Of a stretch of DNA of 64,000 nucleotides, positions 25,195 through 37,944 are shown piece by piece. The first letter of the stretch is position 1; every line of letters begins with the position of its first letter. The position numbers and the translations under genes were made by a program. The stretch is from Heterobilharzia americana (Eukaryota > Platyhelminthes > Trematoda > Strigeidida > Schistosomatidae). The notes below the pieces were generated by a model that was not told where the DNA came from, made no database searches, and saw only the letters and a list, made by a program, of their open reading frames with translations. The DNA is taken from contig OX104130.1 in the NCBI GenBank assembly GCA_944470555.2, positions 2,294,001 to 2,358,000 on the forward strand, written 5' to 3'.

Positions 25195-25560
25195 TTGTTT
25201 CAATTGAAAGACATCAATGTAAAAGTGAACAGCTCCAAACTAACAATTGGACCGCATTTAAACTTCAACAGCTTTTGTCCAATCAGTTACAAAAAATGTC
25301 TGTTAAGAACATTTTTCAACCGTATGAGTAAACATTGTTCTGAAAAGAAAATTAAAGAAGAACTGACCTTTATCAAACACTGTCTGCTCGAAAAGAGTTG
25401 TCCACCGAAATCAATTTTCTATAAGATAGGATACAAACGAAGAGAATCAAGTGAAGTATAGCTGACAAGAAACCCGTCTATCTACATCTTTCCTTCGGAT
25501 GCGATGAAATCTCATTTTCTTGCAATGGAACATAAAGTCGACGTATCAAAATCGTTCAAA
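25195..25560 (+). pseudogene. Penelope-like element RT C-terminal fragment
   Basis: The 88-codon frame at 25195-25461 reads LNFNSFCPISYKKCLLRTFF, NRMSKHCSEKKIKEELTFIK and a downstream KKPVYLHLSFGCDEISFS in a shifted frame. This is the PLE block YLNFHSFCP..YK..L..TLF.RA..IC....I..EL that follows the RT catalytic domain. Truncated on both sides. Confidence 0.8.
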
Positions 25561-25564
25561 GTGA

Positions 25565-25842
25565 TCAACAAATAAATGAAACCCAAACTGAGGCAGTTCC
25601 AATTAAAAGACTCAAACCTCTCCAAGTAGCTTGGGTGATAGATTTTTTAAAAGCAGCCAGCTGTCCTGACTTTACTACTTGTTCTGTTACAGAGCTGAAA
25701 AAACCTTCAAATTCCCTCCTTATCAGACCTGCTGGTAGTGTTCGTGAGTACGTTGTGAAAACTGGAGCATAATACAGCCGATGTACTCGGCTTAAAGGAG
25801 GATATTTCCGCATATTGTATAACATTATTTATTGTTATTGCT
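25565..25842 (-). other. Possible non-LTR retrotransposon C-terminal fragment
   Basis: The 86-codon minus frame (25565-25825) reads REFEGFFSSVTEQVVKSGQL then AAFKKSITQAT, faintly like the CR1-type ending (F...W N..P..V..A.SL..FK..L). No other support. It may equally be chance. Confidence 0.25.
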
Positions 25843-25910
25843 TGTCCCAAATAGGACGAAATGCGCATCCAGGATTCCACTGCTAGCTACTGCCCATCAT
25901 TACTAAACGT
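25843..25910 (+). repeat. Sm-alpha SINE 3' part with half a hammerhead
   Basis: Starts abruptly with GTCCCAAATAGGACGAAA, then TGCGCATCC, AGGATTCCACTGCTAGC. Stem II and GAAA are perfect, but the CTGATGAG strand and upstream stem I are missing, so it is a truncated copy. It is 5'-joined to unrelated sequence. Confidence 0.8.
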
Positions 25911-27900
25911 GCTTTATTTATTGTAAATATTATATTCTATCGATTGTAAAGCAGCTGGGGAGGATCCACAAAATATATGCCTGCTAATTCTGTTATACTA
26001 CTGTTCTTCTTGCTTTATTAAAATCAAAAGAATATCAGGATATTACGAGTTCATCTCTTATTGTTTTAAAGATTCTCTTCAGTTGTTTACAATGTAACTA
26101 ATATCAAAACGTAGGCATTACAGAAACTGAGTAAGCTGAGAAGAAATTATTGATAGGACCAGTCGCTTACATAGATATTGTAAATGAATAAAGTCGAGAT
26201 CATTCAGAATGTGAGATGACTGACTGCTTACAAGATTATTGGGTGGATAATTTTGTGGGAAACTATTTAAAGGTGGCTAGGAAGCAATTATCATAGATCA
26301 CGTAACTTCAGAAATGTTTTGAGTTTGCAAAAGATTGAAAAGTAAGATCAGCAGTGTTCAGATAAAAAGAATTCAGGTCTGGAATAGAACAAACATATGC
26401 AAGATAAAATGACCTACCATACGTTTTGTTGTAAAAAAAATTATCCTGGTAGTGAGAGATTGAAAACTGCATCTTTCAAAACTGGTTTTGTCTCTGGATA
26501 GTCATGGCTTCGACAAAACGTAATGTACTTAAATTCTTTCACCTCTTGATCACTTTATACTGTTCTTTCTGTGTTCACTACCAACCACACGGTGTACAGT
26601 CGCACTGTTCAGGGTATGTAGACCTCTTAATCGCAGATTCTCAGGGATGTGTTTAAAAATACATACAAAAGCCGTCTTTTGTGTTCTTCAAATGAATGTC
26701 TTTTGGTAAGCACATGTAGATTGTTACTGGTAGTTGGAGGTAACTTCAGGTGGTTATTTGTCCACTTCCAGTTATAAAAACCAACAATTCTTCTACTATT
26801 AACAGAGAAGCTTGATAGCCAAACACGTTTCATTCACTGTAGCACTCGTTTGTCACTTCACACTAGCACCAGTTTCTTCACACTTTGAAGACGATATGTA
26901 TTAGCCTGCTACACTTGTGCTTTTGCAGTATCCACATTCATAAATGATAAAAACTATATTAAGATCATTTTGTTGTTAAGTAAAACAAACAAAAATAAGT
27001 CTTCCGTACTACATCTTGGGAAATAAAGTTGAATATAATATTATGACAATATAATAATATACAGTTGAATAAAATCATATACAATAAAGCAGCAGCTGAT
27101 CGTTTACTCCATTAGGAAATGTGCTACACATGGAAATGTCATGAGTGAGTTATTCTCCGAGTTTCAGTGTAAGTTAGCGAATGTTTCAGTCTCATGCCGA
27201 ACAGAATCATCAAAACTGCACAAGGAAGTGAAGTTATTGGTTTTGTATAGATATGTATAGCGTACTCTTTTGCCGGTATGTAATTTGATGGGTCACTTTG
27301 TGAGTAGTTGACGTATGCTGGACCCAACTGGTTGACTTCCTGCCTCTAGTTTTATCGGAAGGATGTACAACTATATGATCCGTTAATTTTCTTTGTTTGG
27401 TTGCAGTACGTTCCAGTCGATTTGTTGTAATTGGTTCACCCTTTTTGTTAAAATGAGTTGGGGAAGATCACCCCACCCTGGTTGGTTATCATTTTTGTTT
27501 GACTGCAGTGAAGCAGGTTGACTTCATCTGAGTGGTTGACCTTCATATACTGGAAGGGGTTGCTTTAACTTGATTGGTGATCCGTTACAACAGGAGGAAT
27601 GATCTTAGCTATTGCTCGTTGGTCTGTTTTTACTGGAAATGGGAGTTTCTTCTTGTATTAGTTGCTTCAATACAGGAGTTTGGTTAGTTTTACACAAGTT
27701 ATCTTGAACAAATTCACTGATGATCCCTTTTTGTTTCCTTTGAGGGTTTCCTTGTATTTAGATTGATTAATTCCTGTAACTAACCTCGTATAATGCGTTC
27801 AGGATGAAACGGCAGTTGTCCATCTCATGTAACTTCATTCCAAAAGCTTTGTAAATATTCTGTGTGTCAATATCACATTAATGCTAAAACTGATTTTGTT
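25911..27900. other. No recognisable feature
   Basis: AT-rich and T-rich sequence. Minus frames at 26627-26833 and 27139-27327 show no known domain. From about 27340 the T-rich strand may be the 3' region of the minus-strand PLE that follows. Confidence 0.4.
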
Positions 27901-28149
27901 TATATACATTAGGTGTTTAAATAACCTAATCAATTACATCTTTTCAAATACTATGGCGTGTGTCTTTTCATTTACCTATTGTTGTCATGTGTTTTATTGG
28001 CACCTGTCTGTTAGGATAAGACGTAATGCATTCCCGCTGTACCCGTATTCACGTTAAGGTTCATTTGGGACTATCACCATCGTACATTCAGGATGGAGAA
28101 AGGTGACTTACTGTTAATTTGCTTCACTACCATACTTCCAGAAATTCTC

Positions 28150-29330
28150 GAGCTGCTTTCAAGTTAGCATATTCCAGTGTTTCATAATTACCCCAGTCAA
28201 GTGTGTGATTGTGGTTGTCACAGAGTCTTATAGATGAAAGACTTCACATTATGACGTATAGCAGCCAGTTCGTGTTCATTTAAGTGTTGTAATTGGTTTA
28301 CCTCTCTGTCCCATGTAATGATGTTCACAGTTACTTCAACTGACTTTGTAGATAACATTGGTCATTTCTTCTATGTTGACCAGTTCTTTTGGTTTGCATA
28401 GGATATATTATAATGATTTTCTTGGTTTGTGTGAAACTGCAGTTCTATGCCAATGAAGTAATTTGACTGTCTTTTCAAGATATTATTGATGTATAGAAGG
28501 ATGACTCCTTTGTGAATTTGTGTGGTCAGTTTCGTCTGTTTGGAAATATATCTCTCAATGTAAATCTTTGGATAGGCATTTAGTTGGAGGATTTCGAAAA
28601 ATGATTTTCTCCTAACTCACACTGACTTCATTGTATCCCAGTGTATAGTATTAGAAAACAGCTTTTCTTGTGTAGCATCAGATTGTTGCTGTTGTAATTG
28701 AGCTCATTTCTTATATACTTGAGTTTCAAGGTGTTCATTATGTCTTTTTGTAATCAAGATTTCTAAGAATGTCAGCTGCCGATTATTTTTTCGCTTTCTT
28801 TCGTAAATTTCATTGCAATGAAAACATGACTGATTAGTTTTTGAATAGATTCAATATCATTTTTATTAAGGATGACAAATGTATCCTCCTCGTAGCTTAA
28901 CTATAATTTCGGTTTGATAATTGGCAGTCGTTGCTTGCCTGATTCTACGATGATCCCACTGGAGTTCTCATCATTTGTTAATTTCCATTGATCTGAAAAG
29001 TATGTGAATAAGTGAATATCGATCAAACTCATTATTTCTAATATGTTGATACTTGTTTGAGCTTATAGGTCGTCACCATTCTGAAACAAGCTTAGAATAG
29101 TTTCTCTTGCTAGCTAGTTAACTATCGATGTTAAATAGGCTTTAATAGCCAAGGTGATCACTGTTTTGTCTTCACATATTTTGATACTTTTGATTTTGCT
29201 CGCCTACTAAGTTGCATAGTTGCTTGAGTTGGTTGATTTATTGATAAGATGGTTCACTTTTTCTGTTAAGTACTTTGAGGGGGTATATCTGATCTGGTGA
29301 TCTTCGGTTTTAGACAAAACCATTGAAATA
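28150..29330 (-). pseudogene. Penelope-like element reverse transcriptase, heavily decayed
   Basis: On the minus strand around 28930-28600 I read KLWLSYEEDTFVILNKNDI, IQKLISHVFIAMKFTKE, and LKLKYIRNELNYNSNNLML. This matches PLE RT: YVDD(T)FVI, then IKFT.E.E, PFLD, YRK.T....NSNHP. The catalytic YVDD is YEED. Frames are interrupted. Further N-terminal remnants may extend towards 30.0 kb. Confidence 0.7.
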
Positions 29331-29334
29331 TGCC

Positions 29335-29680
29335 AACATTTCGGAGTGACATTAGTTGGGGAACCACTGAGAATTTGGAAGCATTGGAAAGTTGTTTCAT
29401 CCTAGTACAGGACTCTTAAACATCTGACATTCATAACTCCACACTGCGAAGGATCAGACTCCAGACCTTCAGGTTAACCACTACAGAGCCAAAGTTCAAT
29501 TGTCTACAGTTTCCAATTTCTATCGATTTGCTACATAGTGTGACTATTATCCCATACTAGGAAGAAACAGCAGCCTAGCGCTCACAGGTTTTCAATGGCT
29601 CTCCGACTATTATCAGTCCATGATGAATATAACCTTAAAAATTAAATCCCCATTAACCTCAAAATACCTTATTTGGACTG
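29335..29680. repeat. Two SINE family S pieces in opposite orientation
   Basis: 29335-29490 is a minus S body ('gtgacattagttggggaacc', 'gaaagttgtttcatcctagta'). 29555-29670 is a plus S body and tail ('actaggaagaaacagcagcc', 'gatgaatataacc', 'aaatcccc'). Both are diverged. Confidence 0.6.
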
Positions 29681-29689
29681 GGTTGGATT

Positions 29690-31115
29690 GTCGCTTTCAG
29701 TATGTTTTTTTTCTCGGAGCAATTCTGTTACCTTTATGATATATTCCGTTCTGTCCAGTAATGCTGTTATCCGTACTTTGTCTGCTAACAGAATTAAAAA
29801 TTTTTTTGTTTCCTTTGCTCGATTTCAACACTTTTTTGACCACGTGAATTGAATCGCTACTTCAGGGTTTGCGCTTCATTACTGAAACTGGTGTTTGATG
29901 AATTTCTTGCTTTTTGTCATTTTGTAAGAGTCTTAATCCTAAAGCTTGAAAGAATTCTAGGTCATATGCATTGGTTCTGTTGAAATTTCTTCTCTGAAAC
30001 TCAGGCGGGTTGGGAAGAGACTTTTACTATCGTATTCTCACAGGCTTTGTTGTTCAGTGTAGCTGATAGACTCCCCAGTTTCATAATGAGTTCCTCTTTA
30101 TGCTTCTCTTCTCTTCTTCTGATGGTAATAAACATATCTTTGGTCAATGTTTCAAAGGTTTCTTCTTCTGGAATTCATTGCAGATAGCTGGTTTCAATAT
30201 CAATTTTGTGTTGCTATCTCCATTACCAGTTATGCACCTCTTAGATTGCTGCACTAAACATTCTCCTTTCACGCAGTTATGGATTTCGTAAGTTAGTTGT
30301 GTACTGACTGGTGGTCTGTACCTCAGGTTGGTTGGTAAAGTGTGCGATTATAAGCATTTTCGTGTGAAAACTTACCTTTTGGTGAAGGTTTCACAATGTG
30401 AAACATATAGAAGCGTCTGACAACTAAACGATCCAGAAATTGTGTCGAATATTTTCAGCCCAGGGTGTAGAAAATGAGACTGAGGTGCTCAATGAGATGG
30501 GTATCAGCTGCAAAAGCAACGATGTCATGACAGAGTTCAGCATCAGAGAAAAGCATTCAATGATATGTAGGTGTGAATAACATCGAACTTGAATGATTGA
30601 TCCTACATAGAGGCTACTATGTGTACTGCTGACGAGTTCTAAACTGAAATAAGACAGGTCCTAAGCACCAGCTCACCTTCAGTGATTCTTTACCTGATGC
30701 TAATTCATGATGCAGCTGCCTTTCAGTTTACCAAACTGTGACTATTGGTCAGGCAACTGTTTTGTTCGCTTCTGGATTACCGACTTTGCTGAAGGAAAAC
30801 ATTGGCGAGTGTGTAGCAGAATCTTAAGTTTTATCCAGCTGTCCAGTTGTTTTCTGTAGCTTCATTATCGAACAAGTGAAACTGACATCTAGCAGATAGA
30901 TACAATAAGATTGATTCGATACGTTGGGGCATTGTTTTTACTGGAACTGGTAATATTTACAGCGTCAGCACAAGTAAGAACCATCACCCTTGCCAAGCAA
31001 TACTGCAGAGTGAGTACGATTTAGTCTATGCATCACTAAATTTTGTCAAACTGGAATAAAGTGAATCTCTTGCGTGTACGTAGTTGGTTAATAACAGATG
31101 CGAACAGTGTGAAAC
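29690..31115. other. No firm feature
   Basis: The minus strand near 30000-29700 has a lysine- and glutamine-rich broken frame that could be the N-terminal part of the adjacent PLE. This is weak. Nothing else is recognised. Confidence 0.35.
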
Positions 31116-31119
31116 TCAG

Positions 31120-31255
31120 TGATCTATGCAATTAATTTTCAAACCATGTGTCACAGGTTTGAATCCGGCTCCATTTATAGAGGTTTCGACAGCCAGATAG
31201 CATTATTAGCTGTAACACACCAAGTATGGCTTATTATTAGTCCCTTGGGTTCCTA
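31120..31255 (+). repeat. SINE family T
   Basis: 'gtcacaggtttgaatccgg' (degenerate B box near 31155), 'cagccagatagcattatta', and 'acacaccaagtatggctta' follow the order seen in the other family T copies. Confidence 0.6.
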
Positions 31256-32330
31256 GTGGAACATAAAGCTTCAGTAGCACGCCTCCAGTGACCTCTGTTC
31301 TCTGAAATCTTTTGAACCTGGTCCCACGACAGCCCAGAAGCTCTCATTTCCTCCTCGCACGACCTCCTCCATGTCATCCTCGACGTCAACTCGTCGCTTC
31401 CCATGGGGATTCCACCCAGGGCCTGACGCGTGATGTCCTCAGTCGGCCTTCTCAGTGCATGGCCAATCCATCTCCACTTCCTCCGCTATTTGTTGCGTGA
31501 TAGGTTCTGTTGGTTCGTTCCAGAGTTCCTTGTTGCTTATTCTTTCTGGCCATCTGATCTTCAGTAGCGAGCGTAAGCAGTTGTTGATAAATGTCTGTAG
31601 TTTATTGGAAATCCCTTTCGTGATGCCCAAGTCTCTGAGCCATACAAGAGCACTGACTTGACGTTGGTGTTGAAAATCCAGATCTTGTTCGCATGCTGAG
31701 TGCAGAAGATCTCCACACTGGTTTCAGGCTAATGAACGCCTATCTTGCTTTCCGATTCTGACTTTGACATCCTCGTCCGTCCGCCTGTAGTTGAAACAGT
31801 GCTTCCTAGATAAATGAAGGAGGTTACTTCCTTCAAGTTCTCCCGTTGACGGTGATTGGAGTTGTTGTTGAGGTGTGGCGGTATCTTCATCACTTCTGTC
31901 TCTCTATATTCCCTGAAGTCCTGTCTTAGCTGCTCTTCTATCAACTTTTAGTTTTGCCTGCAGATCTTCAAGTTTGTGTGACATTAGGCATAAGTCATCG
32001 GCGAAATCCAAGTCTTCTAGGTTCTTTTCCGTCGTCCAGTGTATCCCCCTCTTCTCACTGCCTACTGTTTGCTGCATGATCCAGTCCATCACAATAAGGA
32101 ATATCATGGGATAGTAGGCAACCTTGTTTCACTCCTGTCTTCACTTCAAAGGCATCACTGAGCTTCCCATTGTGGATTACTTGGCATGTGGCATCTTCAT
32201 AAAGTTAATGAGGCGGATAAAAGTTTGCGGTACTCCGTAGTAGTGAAGCAGTTCCAAATTACTTCTCGGTTGACGCTGTCAAGTATGGCTTACCGCATAA
32301 TTATGTACTAGGTCACTGAGTGGATTTCTC
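31256..32330 (-). pseudogene. Non-LTR retrotransposon RT fragment, second lineage
   Basis: Minus strand in order: FDSVNREV-like start near 32290, GVKQGCLLS (motif B), WTTEKNLEDLDFADDLCLMS (motif C FADD intact), LKEVTSFIYLGSTVSTTGG, LQTFINNCLRSLLKIRWPER and a WNPHGKRR ending. It clearly differs from the YADD family at 44.8 kb. It is 5'-truncated in the RT palm and broken by frameshifts, so inactive. Confidence 0.85.
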
Positions 32331-32609
32331 TAGGGGTTTATTGGTTACGGTAACAAACTAAAAAGCATATCAGTAATTAAAATATCATTTACATTTAAAA
32401 AATGACCAAAACTGCTATAAATATTGGGTACTGGTCAAAATATGACAGTAGTTGACGTGAAAATTATCAGATTTGGATAAGAGGTTGTGTAACATGACGA
32501 AATATACAGAAAATCGAACATTGCCAGGGACAGTATAGAGATTGAAGTCACTTGAGAAATGAACAGAATAAAGGGAGAAATGAGGTATTCAAAACAAAAA
32601 TTGAGACGG

Positions 32610-33110
32610 TAAGAAAAGTCTGCCACGACGGGCTATGCTAGGGAAGGTTAGATTAGGTTTGAAGAAGGCTCAGGGTGGCTAGACGGAGATGTATCATCAG
32701 TCGGTCAAGTGTATGGCTGTTGGTCTAAGCTGTGTGGGGAGATGTAGGCTACCTAGCTGAGGCGAGGGAGACGGTACGAATCAGTGGTTCAGAACTGTTG
32801 GTGACATGGCGAAAATCGGTCACAGTGGCGCAGATGTACTCAGTCCTTGACATCTTCTAAAGCTCGAATGTTTGTAATAACTGATATCTTCAAATTGATT
32901 ATCCTCTCACACAACTTCTACCATGCTATAGCGCTTTCTCCATCCACTTGTTCTTTTCGAACTACTGTGATGTGTGGCAACTTGAACCGATTCATTTGTG
33001 TGCGAGGTTCTATGCTGGTTTTGTCTATTTGTCTATCTGACGTAGGAGAGAAAGAAGTTAAACAAGCTTCTTTTGTTTACAATTTTCAGGATTTTTCATT
33101 CCAATGATGA
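32610..33110 (+). pseudogene. RTE-like C-terminal and 3'UTR fragment
   Basis: The plus strand matches the C-terminus of the main RTE-like family (cgtgtctggctgttgg...gtggcgcagatgtactc) and continues into a 3'UTR shared with 36.2-36.35 kb and, inverted, with 46.7-46.95 kb ('tgtgtgcgaggttctatgctggtttt'). Stops throughout. Confidence 0.7.
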
Positions 33111-33414
33111 CTTGGGTTTCGATGATCCAAGAAGTGTTAAGGCATACAGCATCGAAGAGATTTCATTTAAATCCAAAGTTCATTGAAATTAAATGACAGG
33201 TGCTAGCAGTATGCTTATTACTAGCACTAATGATTTTTTATCGCCTATTTGTGCAACTACATAGGATATTCTCTCTGAACTCTATTAGGTAAGGCTCATA
33301 TCGAACGCCCTGTAGGTCTTGTCCCCGCTGCAACAGGCAACCTGATATCCATCTGTGCAAAGAAGTGATGACAGAAGAATACTAATGTCAACTGTAAATG
33401 ACTTCGTTTTGGCT

Positions 33415-33540
33415 AGTAGTGGAATCTAGAACACCCGTTTCGTCCTATTTGGGATTCGCCAGCTGTATGCACCTGTATACCAGTGGCTGATGTTGGTACC
33501 GGCCTAAACTATCTTAGTGGAACAAAATCACTCCATGGTT
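33415..33540 (-). repeat. Sm-alpha SINE 3' part with mutated hammerhead
   Basis: Minus reading: 'gtgcatacagCTGGCGAATCCCAAATAGGACGAAAC', then GGGTGTTCTAGATTCCACT. Stem II is complete and GAAAC kept, but the core CTGATGAG is CTGGCGAA and the cleavage triplet is GUU. Probably inactive. The head near 33500-33535 is decayed. Confidence 0.8.
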
Positions 33541-33544
33541 GATT

Positions 33545-33700
33545 TCAAGGTACTTTGCACCAAGGACTTAGAAGCACTGAACAACTATTTCATCCTACAA
33601 CGGAACCCTTCGGCAGTAAGCATCTTCCATATTGATTGGGATAGATCCTAGGAGCATCAGGCATAATGGCAGTCAATTCCTTTCATTTTAAATCGACTTG
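33545..33700 (-). repeat. SINE family S, diverged
   Basis: 'ggacttagaagcactgaacaactatttcatcctaca' and 'cttcggcagtaagcat' match the S body on the minus strand. The head is hardly recognisable. Confidence 0.5.
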
Positions 33701-34189
33701 AAATCAATTACTTACTTTCAAGTTCATCACTGAGACAAGAGTTCTAAGCTTGTAAGTGGCTGCTCACTTCTAGGTGGACTTCATTCAATTTTGATGGAAG
33801 GATGTAACCTCTGGATTCAGTCTATTAGGACGAAGAGACTATTTCCCAAATGTGATGCTGATGACTGTACAGTATCACCAATTACTAGAATTAGAATGAC
33901 TTGGAATGGTCAATCCCAATCTGTTAAATGAGTTGTATTCTGGTCTCTAGACCTGCGTGTCCTGGAATCAATTCGTTCACGGTGTGAATGAAAACTCTGG
34001 AAGAGCCTTGAAAAACGTCAAAGCAGCTGACCGAGACTTTTAGTTTCCCAAAGGTCTCTAGCTAATTAGTATCACTTCGTGGTGAAGTTTATCTTTAGAT
34101 TTTCTGTTCAATGAATAAAAACAAGGGTTGTGCCCAAAATAGTGCTACGCAGTTTTTTCGATGTATTTAATAAGTTAAAAGGCAGTATT

Positions 34190-36360
34190 TAAGTCAGCTG
34201 TAAAAGCAGCAGTTAAGGCGGTTGGTAACATAAATAAAGAGGTTAGCAAATATTCGGTGGATTTCCGAAATGTAGTCCCAGATGATCGATGCGATAAAAC
34301 TGATTCCAGCTGGCTGTGACAACAATGAAAAGTAAAAGCAAATTAAACATAAACTGAACTAGTTTTCGCAACAACTGCGAGCAGTGGTGCGTGACAGAAA
34401 TGAAAGAGATGGATAAGGCATTAGTGTTGGGCAACACTCAAATAACATTTAGACTTATTAAGGATACTGGTCAGAAGAAAACTATGGTGAGTGAAACCAT
34501 CACCGGAATGGATGAGACGCTGATAAACTCCCAAGATAGGCGGCTAGAACGTTGGGCAGAATACTTTGAAGGAAGTTCAACTGACCTTCAGCAACGCTAA
34601 AGTTGTCCAACAACCAGCCTGAACCTGAATGGGACGTAAATGTCGGTCCTGCAAATCTCCTTAAAGTTGAGATGGCTGAACTGCATATAAAACGATGAAA
34701 AGCTACAGGACCTGCAATTTACAAGAATGGATGCAGGAAATTACTGATGCGAGTGACGTAGGTACTAAGAAGTGTATATGAATCAGGTATTGTCGTCAGA
34801 CTGGTGTACTTCACTGATCATCCCAGTCCACTAGAGGGGAGAGAAATTTTCTTGTGAAGACCCTAGGAGAACTAGTTTGACTAACATCCTTTCCACGGTC
34901 CTAGGATCTATAGTTATCTGATGCCTAACTGGAGCTGGAGAAAACCAGGTAGGTTTTACACCTGGACGAGACGAGGGTGCATCGATCATATTTTCACCTT
35001 CCGACAGGTTATGGAAAACAGAAATGTTTACCGACGACCAGTACTTACCTTATTTCTTAACCGGAAGGCAGCATTTGACTCTGTCAAACGTGAGGTGTCG
35101 TAGCAGCGTCTGATTTTGAAGAGATTACTGAGCAAGAATACAACTCTAATCAAAGCTCTCTACTCGGACTTACGCAACCATATGAGGACTTATGCTGAAT
35201 TGTCTTCAGAATTGACGACAACTAGTGTTGTTCGCCAACGATGTTCACTTTCACCGTTCCTATTCAACTTCATCATAGACGTACTGATGGACACAACCTT
35301 AGTCATGTCTAAGTCCACAGGAATTGATCTCCTCCCTGGAGGTAATCTCGTTGATTTGGAGTATGAAGACGATATTATTCTACTACATGAAGGCGATGAC
35401 AAAATGCAGCGTCTTCTGAACGCTTTGAGCAGAAGTCTGAGTATGTTTGGGATACATTTCGATATCACCTGTCAAATGTAAGACGATGCTTCAGAAAGAG
35501 TTTGCCTCTACTCCCTGTTTAATGGTAGGAAGTGAAGTGGTGGATGTGTTGACCACTTTATTTGCTTGGAGATTTCCATCAGCTCAAATGTGTGGGTTAC
35601 TGACGAAATCTCAGTTCGGAGACAGAAGTCCTGTTAAGCATGTGGCAACATACATCATCAGTGGCACCGGTGAGATATTCGACCACCTATTGAAAGAAGA
35701 GTGTACTGCGATGCTGTCCATTCTATACTGTTGAATGGCTGTGAGACAAGGCGGTTGAAAGTAAAAGACATGAAGTGATTACAGCGTTTTAACCACAGGT
35801 GTCTTCGTAACATTGATCGAATTTGGTGAAATCACCGTGTGAGCAATGTTGAGGTAAGGTGAAGGGTACTAGGGAAGATAGGCAAGTTAATTTATGCGAT
35901 TGTGGATGTTAGTCAACTGAGATGGCTTGGAGTATGTTACGCATATCGAGCCACCACCTACCATGCTAGGGTAGTCCGATAAGTTTTGAAGAGGGTTTAG
36001 AGTGGATGGACGAAGATGTGGCACCAGTCGATGAAGTGTCTAACTGTTGGGAAATCTCAAATGCCTGTTGGGGGTCCACGAAACAAAATAAATCAGTGGC
36101 TGAGGACTCTTGATGAAACAGCTGAAAACCCGCCTCAGTGGCGTAGATATGTTCACTCCTTGACGTCTTCTTAGCCTTGAATATTTACTATAATCGTAAT
36201 TTCGGAATTGGTTCTCCTCCTCCTATCAACCTTTGATTAATTGATGTCAGGCCTTCACATCCGCATTTTTGGCATGCTAATATGAAGTGTGGTAACTTGA
36301 ATGTATGCACTTGTGTACGAGGTTCTGCGTTGGTTTCGTCTATCTACCACGAAATTTCTC
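34190..36360 (+). pseudogene. RTE-like retrotransposon, linker to 3' end, decayed
   Basis: Long but broken copy. Linker: ALVLGNTQITFRLIKDTGQK, RRLERWAEYFEGS (34391-34600). RT: RGCIDHIFTFRQVMENRNVY then FLNRKAAFDSVKREV, where the motif A catalytic Asp is Asn (34921-35103). Next come IKALYSDLRNHMRTYAELSS, VVRQRCSLSPFLFNFIIDVL and YEDDIILL in place of YADD (35116-35481). The C-terminal part runs to about 36170, then 3'UTR to about 36350. The endonuclease is missing. Several frameshifts and a lost catalytic residue mean it is inactive. Confidence 0.9.
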
Positions 36361-36609
36361 ATTTAAACTTTTATAAGGCAGTTAGTCGAGCAGAGTAATA
36401 TTGGCTTGTAGTTGACTCATAACAATGATTTGACTTTAGTTCATGGTTTTCGTCTAATACGACAGCATACAACATCACTTTTGGGGTTAAGATTTAATTG
36501 GTAAAAATTACTTTTTTTAAAGTATTATCAAGGTGAAATAATTAGTTACACGAATCAGGACAGATAGTGTTTTCAATGAGCTTTCAAGACCAAAGATTTT
36601 TGTAACGAT

Positions 36610-36790
36610 TTCACCTTATAGTGGCTAGCCCTGGAACCTACTACATGCGTTTTGTCCAATTTAAGACTTACCAGCTGCATCCCGTTAGGTGGCCTTGCTC
36701 CCAAAGAGACTCAAACCCCGCAGACCACTTTAAACACCAGGGCGTTATCTGCTAGTCTGTCGAGCCTTAAAGAGCGCCTATTGTTCAACG
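36610..36790 (-). repeat. Degenerate Sm-alpha SINE
   Basis: On the plus strand it reads 'tagtggctagccctggaacc', 'gcgttttgtccaatttaagactta', 'ccagctgcatcc': the reverse of the Sm-alpha ribozyme end with core changes. A tRNA-like head (minus strand) follows at about 36700-36785. Ribozyme inactive. Confidence 0.7.
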
Positions 36791-37940
36791 GGTATCATTT
36801 ATTGTTTGTTTATACCCATACTTTGTCAGCTGCTGTTTTTGTAGTTAGAGTGTGTATGAAACTCCAGTTTTATCTATCAACTATATACTATTGATTAATT
36901 TTTAAGCAATCATTCCTATTGAACCCAGTATCTATAACAGAATCCTTGTGATTAATACACATGATACCTCCTGAACTACGCACTTCGTCTTGCAAGTAAA
37001 CTTATCATTGTACTTTAGTTTATTCATTCACTTATATCTTGGTAGTAATAGTAAATTGATTTTCCGTCAATGATATTCATCTCTTTTCAAGATTAAAACA
37101 AACCGTATACAAAGGGAGGATTCAATGATCAATATTAATAAATTGTAACAAGATGTGAACAGCGCTTATTAATTGAAAAGATTCCAGTTCAGAAGTGTGT
37201 TTAAACCATCTGCCTACTCTTTGTAACTTTCATTTCTAGTCTAAAATTCCCATTTCATACTATTCAGTAAGCATAAAAGTGCATCACCTCAGACTGAATT
37301 GGTTTTCTGTCCAATCTTTTTATACACTGAAATGAGATAATCGTTATTGACTGATGCATTGTTTATATATTTAAAGGATTGGCTAGCTATTTAGCATGTC
37401 TATCTGTTTCAACATGAAATTAGTACACATATAAAAAATCCCTGGATATGAGAAACACCATTTATTCATTACTGCAATTGTTAAGTACTTGACGTATAGC
37501 ATATCAACAGGTAATATGAACTACGGCACACGAAGTTGGCGCGACTTTAAAAGCCATCGTAACAATTGTCGAAATAAACTTTCTAGCAAGAATGAAGAGA
37601 TTTAATTGGTTATTTCAGTCTTTACTAAAGTGGCCTTTGGAGTTACACCTAAGTGGAAAGAGGTTAGCACTGGCCCCACAATAAAAACATACAGATTAAA
37701 GATCACTCACCCAGCTAGTGTTTACCATATTCCGGTATATGTTTCCAATTATATCTGTAAGTGCTTTGTCAAATAGTGGTTAAATACAATAAATTATTGG
37801 CTACTTATGCTTCGAAATGTCTCACATAGTTTGTACCTTAAAACGTGATTTATTCGGCAAATATCAGCAACGAAAGAGAACCAAAGATTTAAACGCGTTT
37901 ACTTTTCTGAACTTACAACGTTACAGTGTTATTGCTTGTA
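36791..37940. other. No recognisable feature
   Basis: AT-rich, with no open frame or repeat I can name. Confidence 0.5.
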
Positions 37941-37944
37941 TTGT